DNA from: Oceanobacter sp. 1_MG-2023
GTDB taxonomy: Bacteria; Pseudomonadota; Gammaproteobacteria; Pseudomonadales; Oceanobacteraceae
Direction of reading: 5' to 3'
Length of the DNA: 64,000 bases
Assembly: GCF_030689025.1 (NCBI RefSeq)
Contig: NZ_JAUYWA010000008.1
Location: forward strand, 1-64,000
This document shows positions 56,769-64,000 of the stretch, piece by piece; the stretch's first letter is position 1, and every line of letters starts with the position of its first letter. Position numbers and translations under genes: made by a program. The notes below the pieces were generated by a model. That model was given only the letters and a program-made list of their open reading frames with translations, made no database searches and was not told where the DNA came from.

Positions 56769-57664
56769 CAGACGCGGTCGTCGTAACCCAAACTACGCAA
56801 GGCACGCTCATCATCAGACCAGTTGGCTTTGACCTTGACCCACAGGTTCAGCATCACCTTGCAGTCGAACAGAATCTCCATATCCTTACGGGCATCCTGG
56901 CCAATTTGTTTGATACGAGAGCCAGCATCACCGATCACAATACGCTTTTGCGATGAGCGTTCGACCAGAATCAGGGCGCTGATTTCTGCCAGCCGACCGT
57001 CGTGGGTAAACTCTTCGATTTCAACCGTCATAGCGTAAGGAAGCTCATCTCCCAGCTGACGCATGATTTTTTCGCGCACCAGTTCTGCCGCCAGAAAGCG
57101 GGAGCTGCGATCAGTAATCTGGTCTTCCGGATAAAAATACCCGGCTTCTGGCAAATAACTGTTGATCAAGGATTCCAGCCGATCGACGTTACGGCCGGTT
57201 TTGGCGCTCAGTGGAACGATCTGGGCGAAGGCATACCGCTCGGACAGGGTTTGCAGATACGGCAGCAATTCTTCGTCTTTATCCTTGATAAAGTCGACCT
57301 TGTTGACCACCAGCACCACCGGCGCCCGCTGTTGGCTGACGGCTTGTAACACCAGGTCGTCTTCTTCCGTCCAGCGCGTCCGGTCGACGACCATAACAAC
57401 CAGATCAACATCTTTTACTGCCGTTGTGGCCGCCTTGTTCATATAGCGGTTGATGGCTTTTTCCTGATGCAGGTGTATGCCTGGTGTATCGACATATACC
57501 ACCTGCACATCCTCTTCTGTCTTGATACCCAGAATCTGGTGGCGAGTGGTTTGTGGCTTGCGGGAGGTAATGGACAGTTTCTGCCCGAGAATACGATTGA
57601 GCAGTGTCGACTTGCCCACATTGGGGCGACCGACGATGGCAACAAACCCGGTGCGTTGTGTCAT
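56768..57664 (-). CDS. era: ribosome-assembly GTPase Era
   Basis: Era binds the 3' end of 16S rRNA during 30S assembly. The 298-residue protein has G1 [10 protein letters not shown]3 DTPGIH, G4 NKVDFI and a C-terminal KH domain ([20 protein letters not shown]). The start overlaps the rnc stop by 4 nt. Confidence 0.97.
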   Translation of the reverse strand: MTQRTGFVAIVGRPNVGKSTLLNRILGQKLSITSRKPQTTRHQILGIKTEEDVQVVYVDTPGIHLHQEKAINRYMNKAATTAVKDVDLVVMVVDRTRWTEEDDLVLQAVSQQRAPVVLVVNKVDFIKDKDEELLPYLQTLSERYAFAQIVPLSAKTGRNVDRLESLINSYLPEAGYFYPEDQITDRSSRFLAAELVREKIMRQLGDELPYAMTVEIEEFTHDGRLAEISALILVERSSQKRIVIGDAGSRIKQIGQDARKDMEILFDCKVMLNLWVKVKANWSDDERALRSLGYDDRV

Positions 57665-58347
57665 TTTTCTTCCTCTCGGATACCGAGCTCGGTCAGTACT
57701 TGCATCGCCGCAGCCTGTTCTGCAGCCCGACGACTGGCACCTTCGGCGACCTGGGGTTCGGCATCCTGAATCTGGACTTCGACCTTGAATATCTGCTCGT
57801 TGGTTGGCCCCGTCAACGCCAATACATTGTATTTGGGCAGAGGCAAGTGTTTGCTCTGCTGATACTCCTGCAAGCGGGTTTTGGGGTCCTTGATCGGGTC
57901 TTCCAGAGACAGTTCATCCAGCCGGGTCTGATACCAGCTCAGAATACAGCGACGCGCAGCATCCAGGCCAGCGTCCAGATAGATGGCACCAATCAGAGCC
58001 TCTACCGTATCCGCCAAAATGGACTCGCGCCGATGTCCACCACTTTTCAGTTCACCAGACCCCAGAATCAGGAAATCTCCCAGGTCGAATTCACGAGCCA
58101 GGTCGGCCAGGGTTTTACCCTTGACCATGCGGGCACGCAAGCGACTGAGTTTGCCTTCACGAGCCTGATCAAAACGCTGGTAAAGATCTTCAGCAACAAC
58201 AAAATTAAGAATGGAGTCACCCAGAAATTCAAGGCGCTCGTTGTTGGTACCACCTTTACTGCGGTGGGTAAGCGCCAGAGTCACCAGTTGTTCATTTTTA
58301 AAGGTGTAGCCCAGGCGCTGGGAAAGTTTTAACAGAGGGTCATTCAC
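57661..58347 (-). CDS. rnc: ribonuclease III
   Basis: RNase III cuts double-stranded RNA, including rRNA precursors. The 228-residue protein has the catalytic signature [15 protein letters not shown], the second acidic site [13 protein letters not shown] and a C-terminal dsRNA-binding domain ([16 protein letters not shown]). It starts with GTG directly after the stop of the DUF4845 gene (TAAGTG). Confidence 0.96.
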   Translation of the reverse strand: MNDPLLKLSQRLGYTFKNEQLVTLALTHRSKGGTNNERLEFLGDSILNFVVAEDLYQRFDQAREGKLSRLRARMVKGKTLADLAREFDLGDFLILGSGELKSGGHRRESILADTVEALIGAIYLDAGLDAARRCILSWYQTRLDELSLEDPIKDPKTRLQEYQQSKHLPLPKYNVLALTGPTNEQIFKVEVQIQDAEPQVAEGASRRAAEQAAAMQVLTELGIREEEK

Positions 58348-58707
58348 TTATTGAAATTCTTCATGATGAGTAAATTGGCCAATAACATACAGGTTGCCCA
58401 TGAAATGTTCTTTGACTTCGTAAGTCCAGTCGATGGTCACTGCGCCTTTGGTGCGCATCACTACCATGTCATCGATAGTAATATTCAGGTTGTTGGAGCT
58501 GATACGCGCTGCCATGACCTTGTGTACTTCTTTGACCGACGTGGTCGCCGTGATGGTTTTTGAACTATGCAAGGTATCCAGCACCTGCTGCAACATGCGG
58601 TCATCCCAATACATGGGCATAACGGCGATGGCCGCTTTGGCCAGCACACCAACCATCACCAAGACCATAATGACAGAGTAAAACGACATGCCTGCTTGCT
58701 TTTTCAT
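58348..58707 (-). CDS. DUF4845 family small membrane protein
   Basis: The 119-residue protein has a short basic N-terminus and one hydrophobic helix (MSFYSVIMVLVMVGVLAKAA), similar in layout to a type IV pilin leader, then a soluble domain. The family is commonly found between lepB and rnc in Pseudomonas relatives. Here its ATG overlaps the lepA stop (TAATG), because lepB is missing. The function is unknown. Confidence 0.9.
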   Translation of the reverse strand: MKKQAGMSFYSVIMVLVMVGVLAKAAIAVMPMYWDDRMLQQVLDTLHSSKTITATTSVKEVHKVMAARISSNNLNITIDDMVVMRTKGAVTIDWTYEVKEHFMGNLYVIGQFTHHEEFQ

Positions 58708-60506
58708 TAGTCATCCACCTTGAGAACAGCCAGAAATGCTGACTGGGGAATTTCAACACTGCCTATTTGTTTCATACGCTTTTTGCCGTCTTTTTGCTTC
58801 TGCAACAGCTTTTTCTTGCGACTGACATCACCGCCATAACACTTGGCTGTCACGTTTTTACGCAGCGCCTTGATGGTGGTGCGGGCAACTACCTGATTCC
58901 CCATCGCCGCCTGAATCGCGACATCAAACATCTGCCGGGGAATCAGTTCTTTCATTTTTTCGGTCAAGGCCGCGCCCCGACGGCGGACATTATCACGGTG
59001 CATAATCACTGCCAGCGCATCCACCCGTTCTCCATTAACCAGCACATCCAGTCGCACCAATGGCGCCGCTTCAAAACGACTGAAGTTATAATCCAGCGAG
59101 GCAAAGCCACGACTGGCCGACTTCAGGCGGTCAAAGAAGTCCATCACCACTTCACCCATTGGCAATTCGTACTTCAATGCCACCTGGCTGCCGGTGTATT
59201 GCATATCCAGCTGCACGCCACGCTTGTCGATACACAGCGAGATCACATTACCCAGATATTCTTGTGGTACCAGAATATTGGCTTCAGCAATCGGCTCACG
59301 CATTTCCGTGATAGAGCCAATATCTGGCAGCTTGGACGGGTTATCTACTTCCAGAATATCGCCCTTCTGGGTAACCACCTGATAAATCACCGTTGGCGCA
59401 GTGGTAATCAGATCCATGTCGTATTCGCGTTCGAGCCGCTCCTGGATAATCTCCATATGCAGCATGCCCAGGAATCCACAGCGGAAACCAAACCCAAGCG
59501 CATCAGAATTTTCTGGCTCGTGAAACAGCGAAGCATCGTTCAGGGAGAGTTTTTCCAACGCATCGCGGAAGCTTTCAAAGTCATCCGAGCTCACCGGGAA
59601 TAAACCGGCATACACCTGTGGTTTGACCTTCTGGAATCCTGGTAACGCTGCCGTATCCGGGAACTTGGCTCCAACGATGGTATCCCCCACCGGCGCCCCA
59701 TGAATGTCCTTGATACCGGCAACCATATAACCCACTTCACCGGTACGCAGCTCTTTCTTTTCGTGGCGCTTGGGTGTGAAAATGCCCACCCCATCAACCA
59801 GATGATCCTTGCCGGTACTCTTGAGACGAATCTTGTCGCCTTTACGCATAACCCCGTTCTTTACCCGTACCAGAGACACAACGCCAAGGTAGGAATCAAA
59901 CCAGGAGTCAATGATCAGGGCTTGCAGCGGGCCATCAATATTGCCTTCCGGAGGCGGAATATGGGCCACCAGATCTTCCAGTACATCTTCGACGTTCAGG
60001 CCGCTTTTGGCACTGCAACGTACCGCTTCAGTAGCATCCAGCCCAATAATATCTTCGATTTCCTGGGCAACCTTGTCCGGGTCGGCCTGCGGCAAATCCA
60101 TCTTGTTCAGAACCGGCCGCACTTCCAGGCCTTGCTCAATGGCGGTGTAACAGTTGGCAACCGACTGGGCTTCAACCCCCTGGGCAGCATCCACCACCAG
60201 CAAGGCCCCTTCGCAGGCAAACAATGAACGTGACACTTCGTAGCTGAAATCAACATGTCCCGGCGTATCAATAAAGTTCAGCTGATAGGTCTCGCCATTT
60301 TTGGCAACATAATCCAGCGTCACGCTTTGCGCCTTGATGGTAATACCACGCTCACGCTCAATATCCATGGAATCGAGCACTTGCTGCTGCATTTCACGGT
60401 TGGTCAACCCGCCACAGATCTGAATAATCCGATCCGACAGCGTGGATTTGCCATGGTCGATGTGGGCGATAATGGAAAAGTTACGAATGTGGTCCAGGTG
60501 GCTCAC
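58707..60506 (-). CDS. lepA: elongation factor 4 (LepA)
   Basis: LepA is a ribosomal GTPase acting in initiation/elongation quality. The 599-residue protein has exactly the E. coli length when started at GTG 60506. It shows [34 protein letters not shown] and the C-terminal LepA domain ([20 protein letters not shown]). The stop overlaps the next start (TAATG). The signal peptidase gene lepB, its usual partner, is not here. Confidence 0.97.
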   Translation of the reverse strand: MSHLDHIRNFSIIAHIDHGKSTLSDRIIQICGGLTNREMQQQVLDSMDIERERGITIKAQSVTLDYVAKNGETYQLNFIDTPGHVDFSYEVSRSLFACEGALLVVDAAQGVEAQSVANCYTAIEQGLEVRPVLNKMDLPQADPDKVAQEIEDIIGLDATEAVRCSAKSGLNVEDVLEDLVAHIPPPEGNIDGPLQALIIDSWFDSYLGVVSLVRVKNGVMRKGDKIRLKSTGKDHLVDGVGIFTPKRHEKKELRTGEVGYMVAGIKDIHGAPVGDTIVGAKFPDTAALPGFQKVKPQVYAGLFPVSSDDFESFRDALEKLSLNDASLFHEPENSDALGFGFRCGFLGMLHMEIIQERLEREYDMDLITTAPTVIYQVVTQKGDILEVDNPSKLPDIGSITEMREPIAEANILVPQEYLGNVISLCIDKRGVQLDMQYTGSQVALKYELPMGEVVMDFFDRLKSASRGFASLDYNFSRFEAAPLVRLDVLVNGERVDALAVIMHRDNVRRRGAALTEKMKELIPRQMFDVAIQAAMGNQVVARTTIKALRKNVTAKCYGGDVSRKKKLLQKQKDGKKRMKQIGSVEIPQSAFLAVLKVDD

Positions 60507-60606
60507 AGAATTACATCCAGGCAGCAAAAGAAATGGGGCGGGATTTTACTTGAAAGCGTCATACATGGCTAATAAAGAGTCAACCCGGATCGCCAACCAG
60601 GTTGCA

Positions 60607-60645
60607 GATACAACAACGGCAACCTGACGTTGCCGTTGTTGTATC
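60607..60645. repeat. perfect 17-bp stem-loop between mucD and lepA
   Basis: GATACAACAACGGCAAC (60607-60623), loop CTGAC, and its exact inverse complement (60629-60645). No T-run follows on either strand, so it is not a standard intrinsic terminator. It would form a very stable RNA hairpin in the mucD-lepA transcript, a possible RNase III site or mRNA-end stabiliser. Confidence 0.7.
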
Positions 60646-60668
60646 GCTATCTGCACCCGGTTGCGAGG

Positions 60669-62063
60669 TTATTTCGGAACTCGCAGTGGAATAAACAGTG
60701 CCGAACCGCGGCGTACAATACGCATAGGCACACTACGATCCCCTGGCAATCCACTCACAACCCGTTTGAAATCATCCAGATTATTAATGCTTTCGCCATA
60801 AATCATGGTAATTACATCTCCCGGCATCAAACCAGAGACCGCAGCTGGGCCATCCTTGATCGCCTTGACCAGCACGCCATCAAAGCCCAGTTTCTGACGC
60901 TGGCTGTCGTTCAAGTCGGCAACCAGCGCCCCGATTGCATCGCTACTGAACTCTCCCGGCGTCGTGTTGGATGCCAGTGTCTGTGTTTTATCATTCGACA
61001 GCGTCCCTACTTCCACATTCAGGCGCTTGCGTTTGCCATTACGAACCAGATCAATACGGACCTCAGTACCGGGACGAACCCGCCCGACCTGATGCGGCAA
61101 ATCTGATGACAGGTAAATGGTTTCGCCATTAAAACGGGTAATAATATCGCCATTTTTCAATCCGGCTTGCTCTGCAGGACTGTCTGGTACCACCTGGGCA
61201 ACCAGTGCACCCGCGGCTTTCTCCAGGCCAAACGATTCTGCCAGATCCTTGCTGACTTCCTGTATCACGACACCCAGCCAGCCACGACTTACGGCGCCAC
61301 TTTCTTTTAGCTGATCCGCCACATCCATGGCGACGTTAATCGGAATGGCGAACGACACCCCCATAAACCCACCGGAACGCGTGTAAATCTGAGAGTTAAT
61401 ACCCACTACCTTGCCATCCAGGTTAAACAATGGCCCACCGGAGTTACCCGGATTGATCGCCACGTCGGTCTGGATAAACGGCACGTAGTTTTCGTTTGGC
61501 AAACTGCGTCCTTTGGCGCTGACAATCCCCGCGGTTACGGAATAGTCAAAACCGAACGGCGAGCCAATAGCCACCACCCATTCCCCCACATCCAGAGCGT
61601 CGGAGTCTCCCATCCTGACGATAGGCAGATCATCGGCTTCAACCTTGAGCAAAGCCAGATCAGAACTCTTGTCGGCCCCGATCAGTTTGGCTTCCAGTTC
61701 GCGCCGGTCGTTGAGCCGCACGATAATTTCGTCGGCATCCTGAATCACATGGTTATTCGTCAGAATATAACCATCGTGCGACACGATAAAACCGGAGCCC
61801 AAAGATGTTTTTTCCTGCTCTCCACGAGGGGAAGGCGACGGCACGCCAAAAAAGTGCCGGAATATTTCCGGAACATCTTCCGGCAGGCCATAACGTTGCT
61901 GATACGAACTGCTGGATCCGCTACTGACATGCTGTATCGTACTGATATTCACCACTGCCGGTGACGCTTCTTTCACCAGATCACGAAAATCCGGCAGACT
62001 GGCGTGCACTGCAGATGCCAGCAATAACACAACGGGAAACAGTAATTTGAATATCCTGGTCAT
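60669..62063 (-). CDS. mucD: periplasmic serine protease MucD (DegP/DegQ family)
   Basis: MucD is the periplasmic quality-control protease of the RpoE/AlgU stress system. The 464-residue protein has a signal peptide (cleavage after about residue 21), a trypsin-like domain with the triad in TNNHVI, SDLALLK and GNSGGPL, and two PDZ domains. It is downstream of rseA-rseB-rseC, the Pseudomonas mucABCD order. Confidence 0.95.
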   Translation of the reverse strand: MTRIFKLLFPVVLLLASAVHASLPDFRDLVKEASPAVVNISTIQHVSSGSSSSYQQRYGLPEDVPEIFRHFFGVPSPSPRGEQEKTSLGSGFIVSHDGYILTNNHVIQDADEIIVRLNDRRELEAKLIGADKSSDLALLKVEADDLPIVRMGDSDALDVGEWVVAIGSPFGFDYSVTAGIVSAKGRSLPNENYVPFIQTDVAINPGNSGGPLFNLDGKVVGINSQIYTRSGGFMGVSFAIPINVAMDVADQLKESGAVSRGWLGVVIQEVSKDLAESFGLEKAAGALVAQVVPDSPAEQAGLKNGDIITRFNGETIYLSSDLPHQVGRVRPGTEVRIDLVRNGKRKRLNVEVGTLSNDKTQTLASNTTPGEFSSDAIGALVADLNDSQRQKLGFDGVLVKAIKDGPAAVSGLMPGDVITMIYGESINNLDDFKRVVSGLPGDRSVPMRIVRRGSALFIPLRVPK

Positions 62064-62159
62064 AGATAACCCTTTTTAACGGCAATACGAGATCATGATT
62101 AACACCAAGGGAATGGTGAACCAACGTAACAAGCAGAGATTATAGAGTCGATTTTGTGG

Positions 62160-62582
62160 CTAGAATTCCGAACACACAGAAACAATTGCCGGCAGCCATT
62201 GCTGGCGTTTCAGATTGGCAATATAACGCGCCAGCAACAAGCCTCCTGCCAGCCCCAGAACGCCGACCACCAAGGCAGCGACATCACCGCCAGAAGTCTG
62301 GCCAGCCGCAGCTCCCAGAATCAATCCCACCAGTGGCACGCCATACAGCGTCGCTGCACTGGCAGCCAGACTGCCAGACGGCAGATCCAGCACCACTTGC
62401 TGACCGGGTTCCAACACGTATTCTGTGGCAACCCACAGTCGTATTGGCTTGCCCATACTGCTAAGTGTCGCCTGACCACAGCCCGCCCGTGAATTACAAC
62501 TGCCACAAGCGCTCTGTTGCAGACCTTCAACCCAGACGCCGCCGTTTACGACTTCTTTTACTTCAACCATTTCACGTGGCAT
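62160..62582 (-). CDS. rseC: RseC/MucC membrane protein
   Basis: RseC/MucC is an inner-membrane accessory of the sigma-E locus. The 140-residue protein has a cysteine-rich N-terminal part (SACGSCNSRAGCG), typical of the family, and two membrane helices (about 76-92 and 100-117). It follows rseB by 6 bp. Confidence 0.92.
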   Translation of the reverse strand: MPREMVEVKEVVNGGVWVEGLQQSACGSCNSRAGCGQATLSSMGKPIRLWVATEYVLEPGQQVVLDLPSGSLAASAATLYGVPLVGLILGAAAGQTSGGDVAALVVGVLGLAGGLLLARYIANLKRQQWLPAIVSVCSEF

Positions 62583-62588
62583 GGATGG

Positions 62589-63608
62589 TTACCTCTCTGA
62601 AATCGGATGATTACCCGCATAACGTACCGACAAAGCAATACGCTTGGCCGTTGCCATCGGCAACTCGCCAACAACTGTAATCCTCATTCTGCGTTCGCCA
62701 GCACGCTGATGCCGTACCACCGCCGCCGTTGCGCCCCAGCGCCGGCTCATATCCGGCATGGAGTCCTGCTCAACCTGGTCAACAAACAAGGTAAAGGCCG
62801 ACAAACCGTCACTGTACAATAACGCTGCACCCGCTGTCGCATCGGACTCCGTTGACCGGGTAAAACCAGGGGGTACCCAGTCCGGATACCAATCTTGCTG
62901 ATGCTGGATTAACGCCGTCGCCGCTGAAGCTCCCAAATGAGAGACATACTGATGGCTGTCTGGCGGTGCATCAAACTCGGTGGATGGAATGCTCTGGCCA
63001 ATACGGATCTCGGCGAACTGATAACGCTCGATCACCTGGCGCGACTGGTCAACCAGATCCGATCGTAACAACAAACCGGTTTCTTTATCCAGCCAGAGGT
63101 TCTGGCCAAAACGGAAAGTATCATTCGGCACTACCTGGATTTGCAAGGCATCCCGGCCAGCAATTCTTTCGGATCGGGCTTGTCGAATCTGGTAGTAGGA
63201 CCCCAGGGCCGGAAGATCCGGGTCAATGCCAGACAACAGATTAGCGGTCTGATCATACATCCGTAATGCCTGATCATCCGGGTGGGTACAACTGACGTCC
63301 TGTCCGACCCGGATGATTTCCCGGGGGGGGCCGGTCAGATGAGAGATTTTTTCATATTCAACACCATCGACCATCGCATGACTGATGGCCATGGTGTGCC
63401 AGAGCCGGTCATTGCCGAATACCAGTACCCCCTGGTAGTTGACTTCCTTGATGGCGTGAGACATGCGGGCCAGCCACTGTCTCGGACCGGAGGCATGTAC
63501 TGAGGCTATAGCGTTATCGGTAATCTGGTTATCCGAACCTGCCGGACTGGCATTAACGGGATTAACCAGCGCCAGCCCCAGGGTCAGAACACACCAGGCG
63601 GCTCTCAC
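62589..63608 (-). CDS. rseB: sigma-E regulatory protein RseB/MucB
   Basis: RseB binds the periplasmic part of RseA and protects it until envelope stress. The 339-residue protein has a signal peptide (cleavage after VNAS or so, near 21) and the MucB/RseB domain (NYQGVLVFGNDRLWHTMAISH, LWLDKETGLLLRSDLVD). The GTG start overlaps the rseA stop by 4 nt. Confidence 0.94.
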   Translation of the reverse strand: MRAAWCVLTLGLALVNPVNASPAGSDNQITDNAIASVHASGPRQWLARMSHAIKEVNYQGVLVFGNDRLWHTMAISHAMVDGVEYEKISHLTGPPREIIRVGQDVSCTHPDDQALRMYDQTANLLSGIDPDLPALGSYYQIRQARSERIAGRDALQIQVVPNDTFRFGQNLWLDKETGLLLRSDLVDQSRQVIERYQFAEIRIGQSIPSTEFDAPPDSHQYVSHLGASAATALIQHQQDWYPDWVPPGFTRSTESDATAGAALLYSDGLSAFTLFVDQVEQDSMPDMSRRWGATAAVVRHQRAGERRMRITVVGELPMATAKRIALSVRYAGNHPISER

Positions 63609-64000
63609 TGCTGGGCATCTCCGCCTTGTTCAAAGCTGGTAACCCGGGCAAATGGCATCAGTCCTCTGCCAGTATTCAGTGCCGCGTGCTCACTGTGCTG
63701 CATCACATATTCATGCAATCGGCTTTGGGCAGAGCTTAACTGCTCTTCTGTCAGTGTGTCGGAAAGCTCGCCGGCATCCATGGAAACCAGGCTGATATTG
63801 CTGCCGTTCAGACCAAAACCACTTTCAAGCGTCGAGGCTGAGTCTGTGGCAATATCCGATCCTGCCACCATCTTGCTTTCAGCACTCTGTACATTCAGGC
63901 TGGGTGTATCCACCGCCGCAACAGAAACCGGTTGCACCGAGCTTGCGCCATCCATCACCCGGACACTCATCAGCACCGCCAGAGTCACCGAGGCAGCCAC
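63605..64000 (-). CDS. rseA: anti-sigma-E factor RseA/MucA (3' part; 5' end beyond window)
   Basis: Only the last 131 codons are in the window. They begin in the membrane helix (AASVTLAVLMSV) and continue into the periplasmic domain, ending SFEQGGDAQQ. The cytoplasmic sigma-binding part is beyond position 64000. Identity rests mainly on the rseB-rseC-mucD neighbours and the HEYVMQHSEHAAL segment typical of the family. Confidence 0.85.
   Translation of the reverse strand: MAASVTLAVLMSVRVMDGASSVQPVSVAAVDTPSLNVQSAESKMVAGSDIATDSASTLESGFGLNGSNISLVSMDAGELSDTLTEEQLSSAQSRLHEYVMQHSEHAALNTGRGLMPFARVTSFEQGGDAQQ

Noticed and set aside
1..64000. Mobile elements, prophage, CRISPR arrays, tRNA genes
   Set aside because: Gaps were read for IS ends, regular repeats and tRNA-like cloverleafs; none was found, and gene content is almost all conserved core.

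Overview
The window is a continuous stretch of chromosome from a gammaproteobacterium. It carries housekeeping blocks in the order known from Pseudomonas and related marine lineages: pilF-ispG-hisS-yfgM-bamB-der, cysM-rlmD-relA-mazG, and rseA(mucA)-rseB-rseC-mucD-lepA-rnc-era-recO-pdxJ-acpS. The mix of Pseudomonas-type blocks with an enterobacterial-type class Ia nrdAB-yfaE, HdfR/MaoP, MetR, SlyX and a GacS/BarA kinase suggests an Oceanospirillales-like organism. The genus cannot be fixed from sequence alone. I see no prophage, IS element, CRISPR array or tRNA gene.

Layout. 1-600: leader and four tandem promoters of a leftward rRNA operon whose 16S gene lies beyond the left edge. 0.7-2.1 kb: queC-queE (queuosine precursor). 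2.2-5.8 kb: an oxidoreductase coupled to an HdfR-like regulator, divergent from maoP-rimB-rimK (ribosomal protein S6 modification). 6.1-9.4 kb: argD-argF and metR. 9.4-11.8 kb: an RstAB/BfmRS-like two-component system. 12.5-17.1 kb: nrdA-nrdB-yfaE and bcp. 17.2-22.5 kb: hom, alaC, a small membrane protein, a PEBP-like periplasmic protein, a GcvR-like ACT protein and a methyltransferase. 22.6-31.1 kb: der-bamB-yfgM-hisS-ispG-pilF-rlmN-ndk (minus strand). 31.2-36.2 kb: iscS, iscR, cysE, trmJ, and divergent suhB. 36.3-45.8 kb: membrane cold-shock protein, slyX, plsB, rsmJ, uppP, tsaB, adk, ppc. 45.9-51.7 kb: a frameshifted small gene, then mazG, relA, rlmD, cysM. 52-54.8 kb: GacS/BarA hybrid kinase. 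54.8-64 kb: acpS, pdxJ, recO, era, rnc, a DUF4845 gene, lepA, mucD, rseC, rseB and the 3' part of rseA.

The most interesting signal is what is missing or altered inside otherwise well-kept blocks. (1) SuhB is in its normal place next to trmJ-cysE and aligns without gaps to E. coli SuhB, but the inositol-phosphatase metal ligands are replaced (D44T, E67R, D84C, D212S). This suggests a protein kept only for its non-catalytic role in rRNA transcription. (2) The isc operon is reduced to iscR and iscS. iscU, iscA, hscB, hscA and fdx are absent, and IscS has lost the C-terminal tail that contacts IscU. (3) lepB is missing between lepA and rnc. (4) rodZ is missing between pilF and ispG. In cases 3 and 4 the flanking genes are directly adjacent; in the isc locus ndk follows iscS closely.

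Regulatory signals that can be read directly include a near-perfect type-1 IscR site before iscR, a MetR box before metR, a DnaA box upstream of nrdA, strong terminators after suhB, ndk and adk, and a perfect 17-bp stem-loop between mucD and lepA. Starts were chosen from Shine-Dalgarno spacing, overlap with the upstream stop, and alignment to family N-termini recalled from memory; no database search was run.
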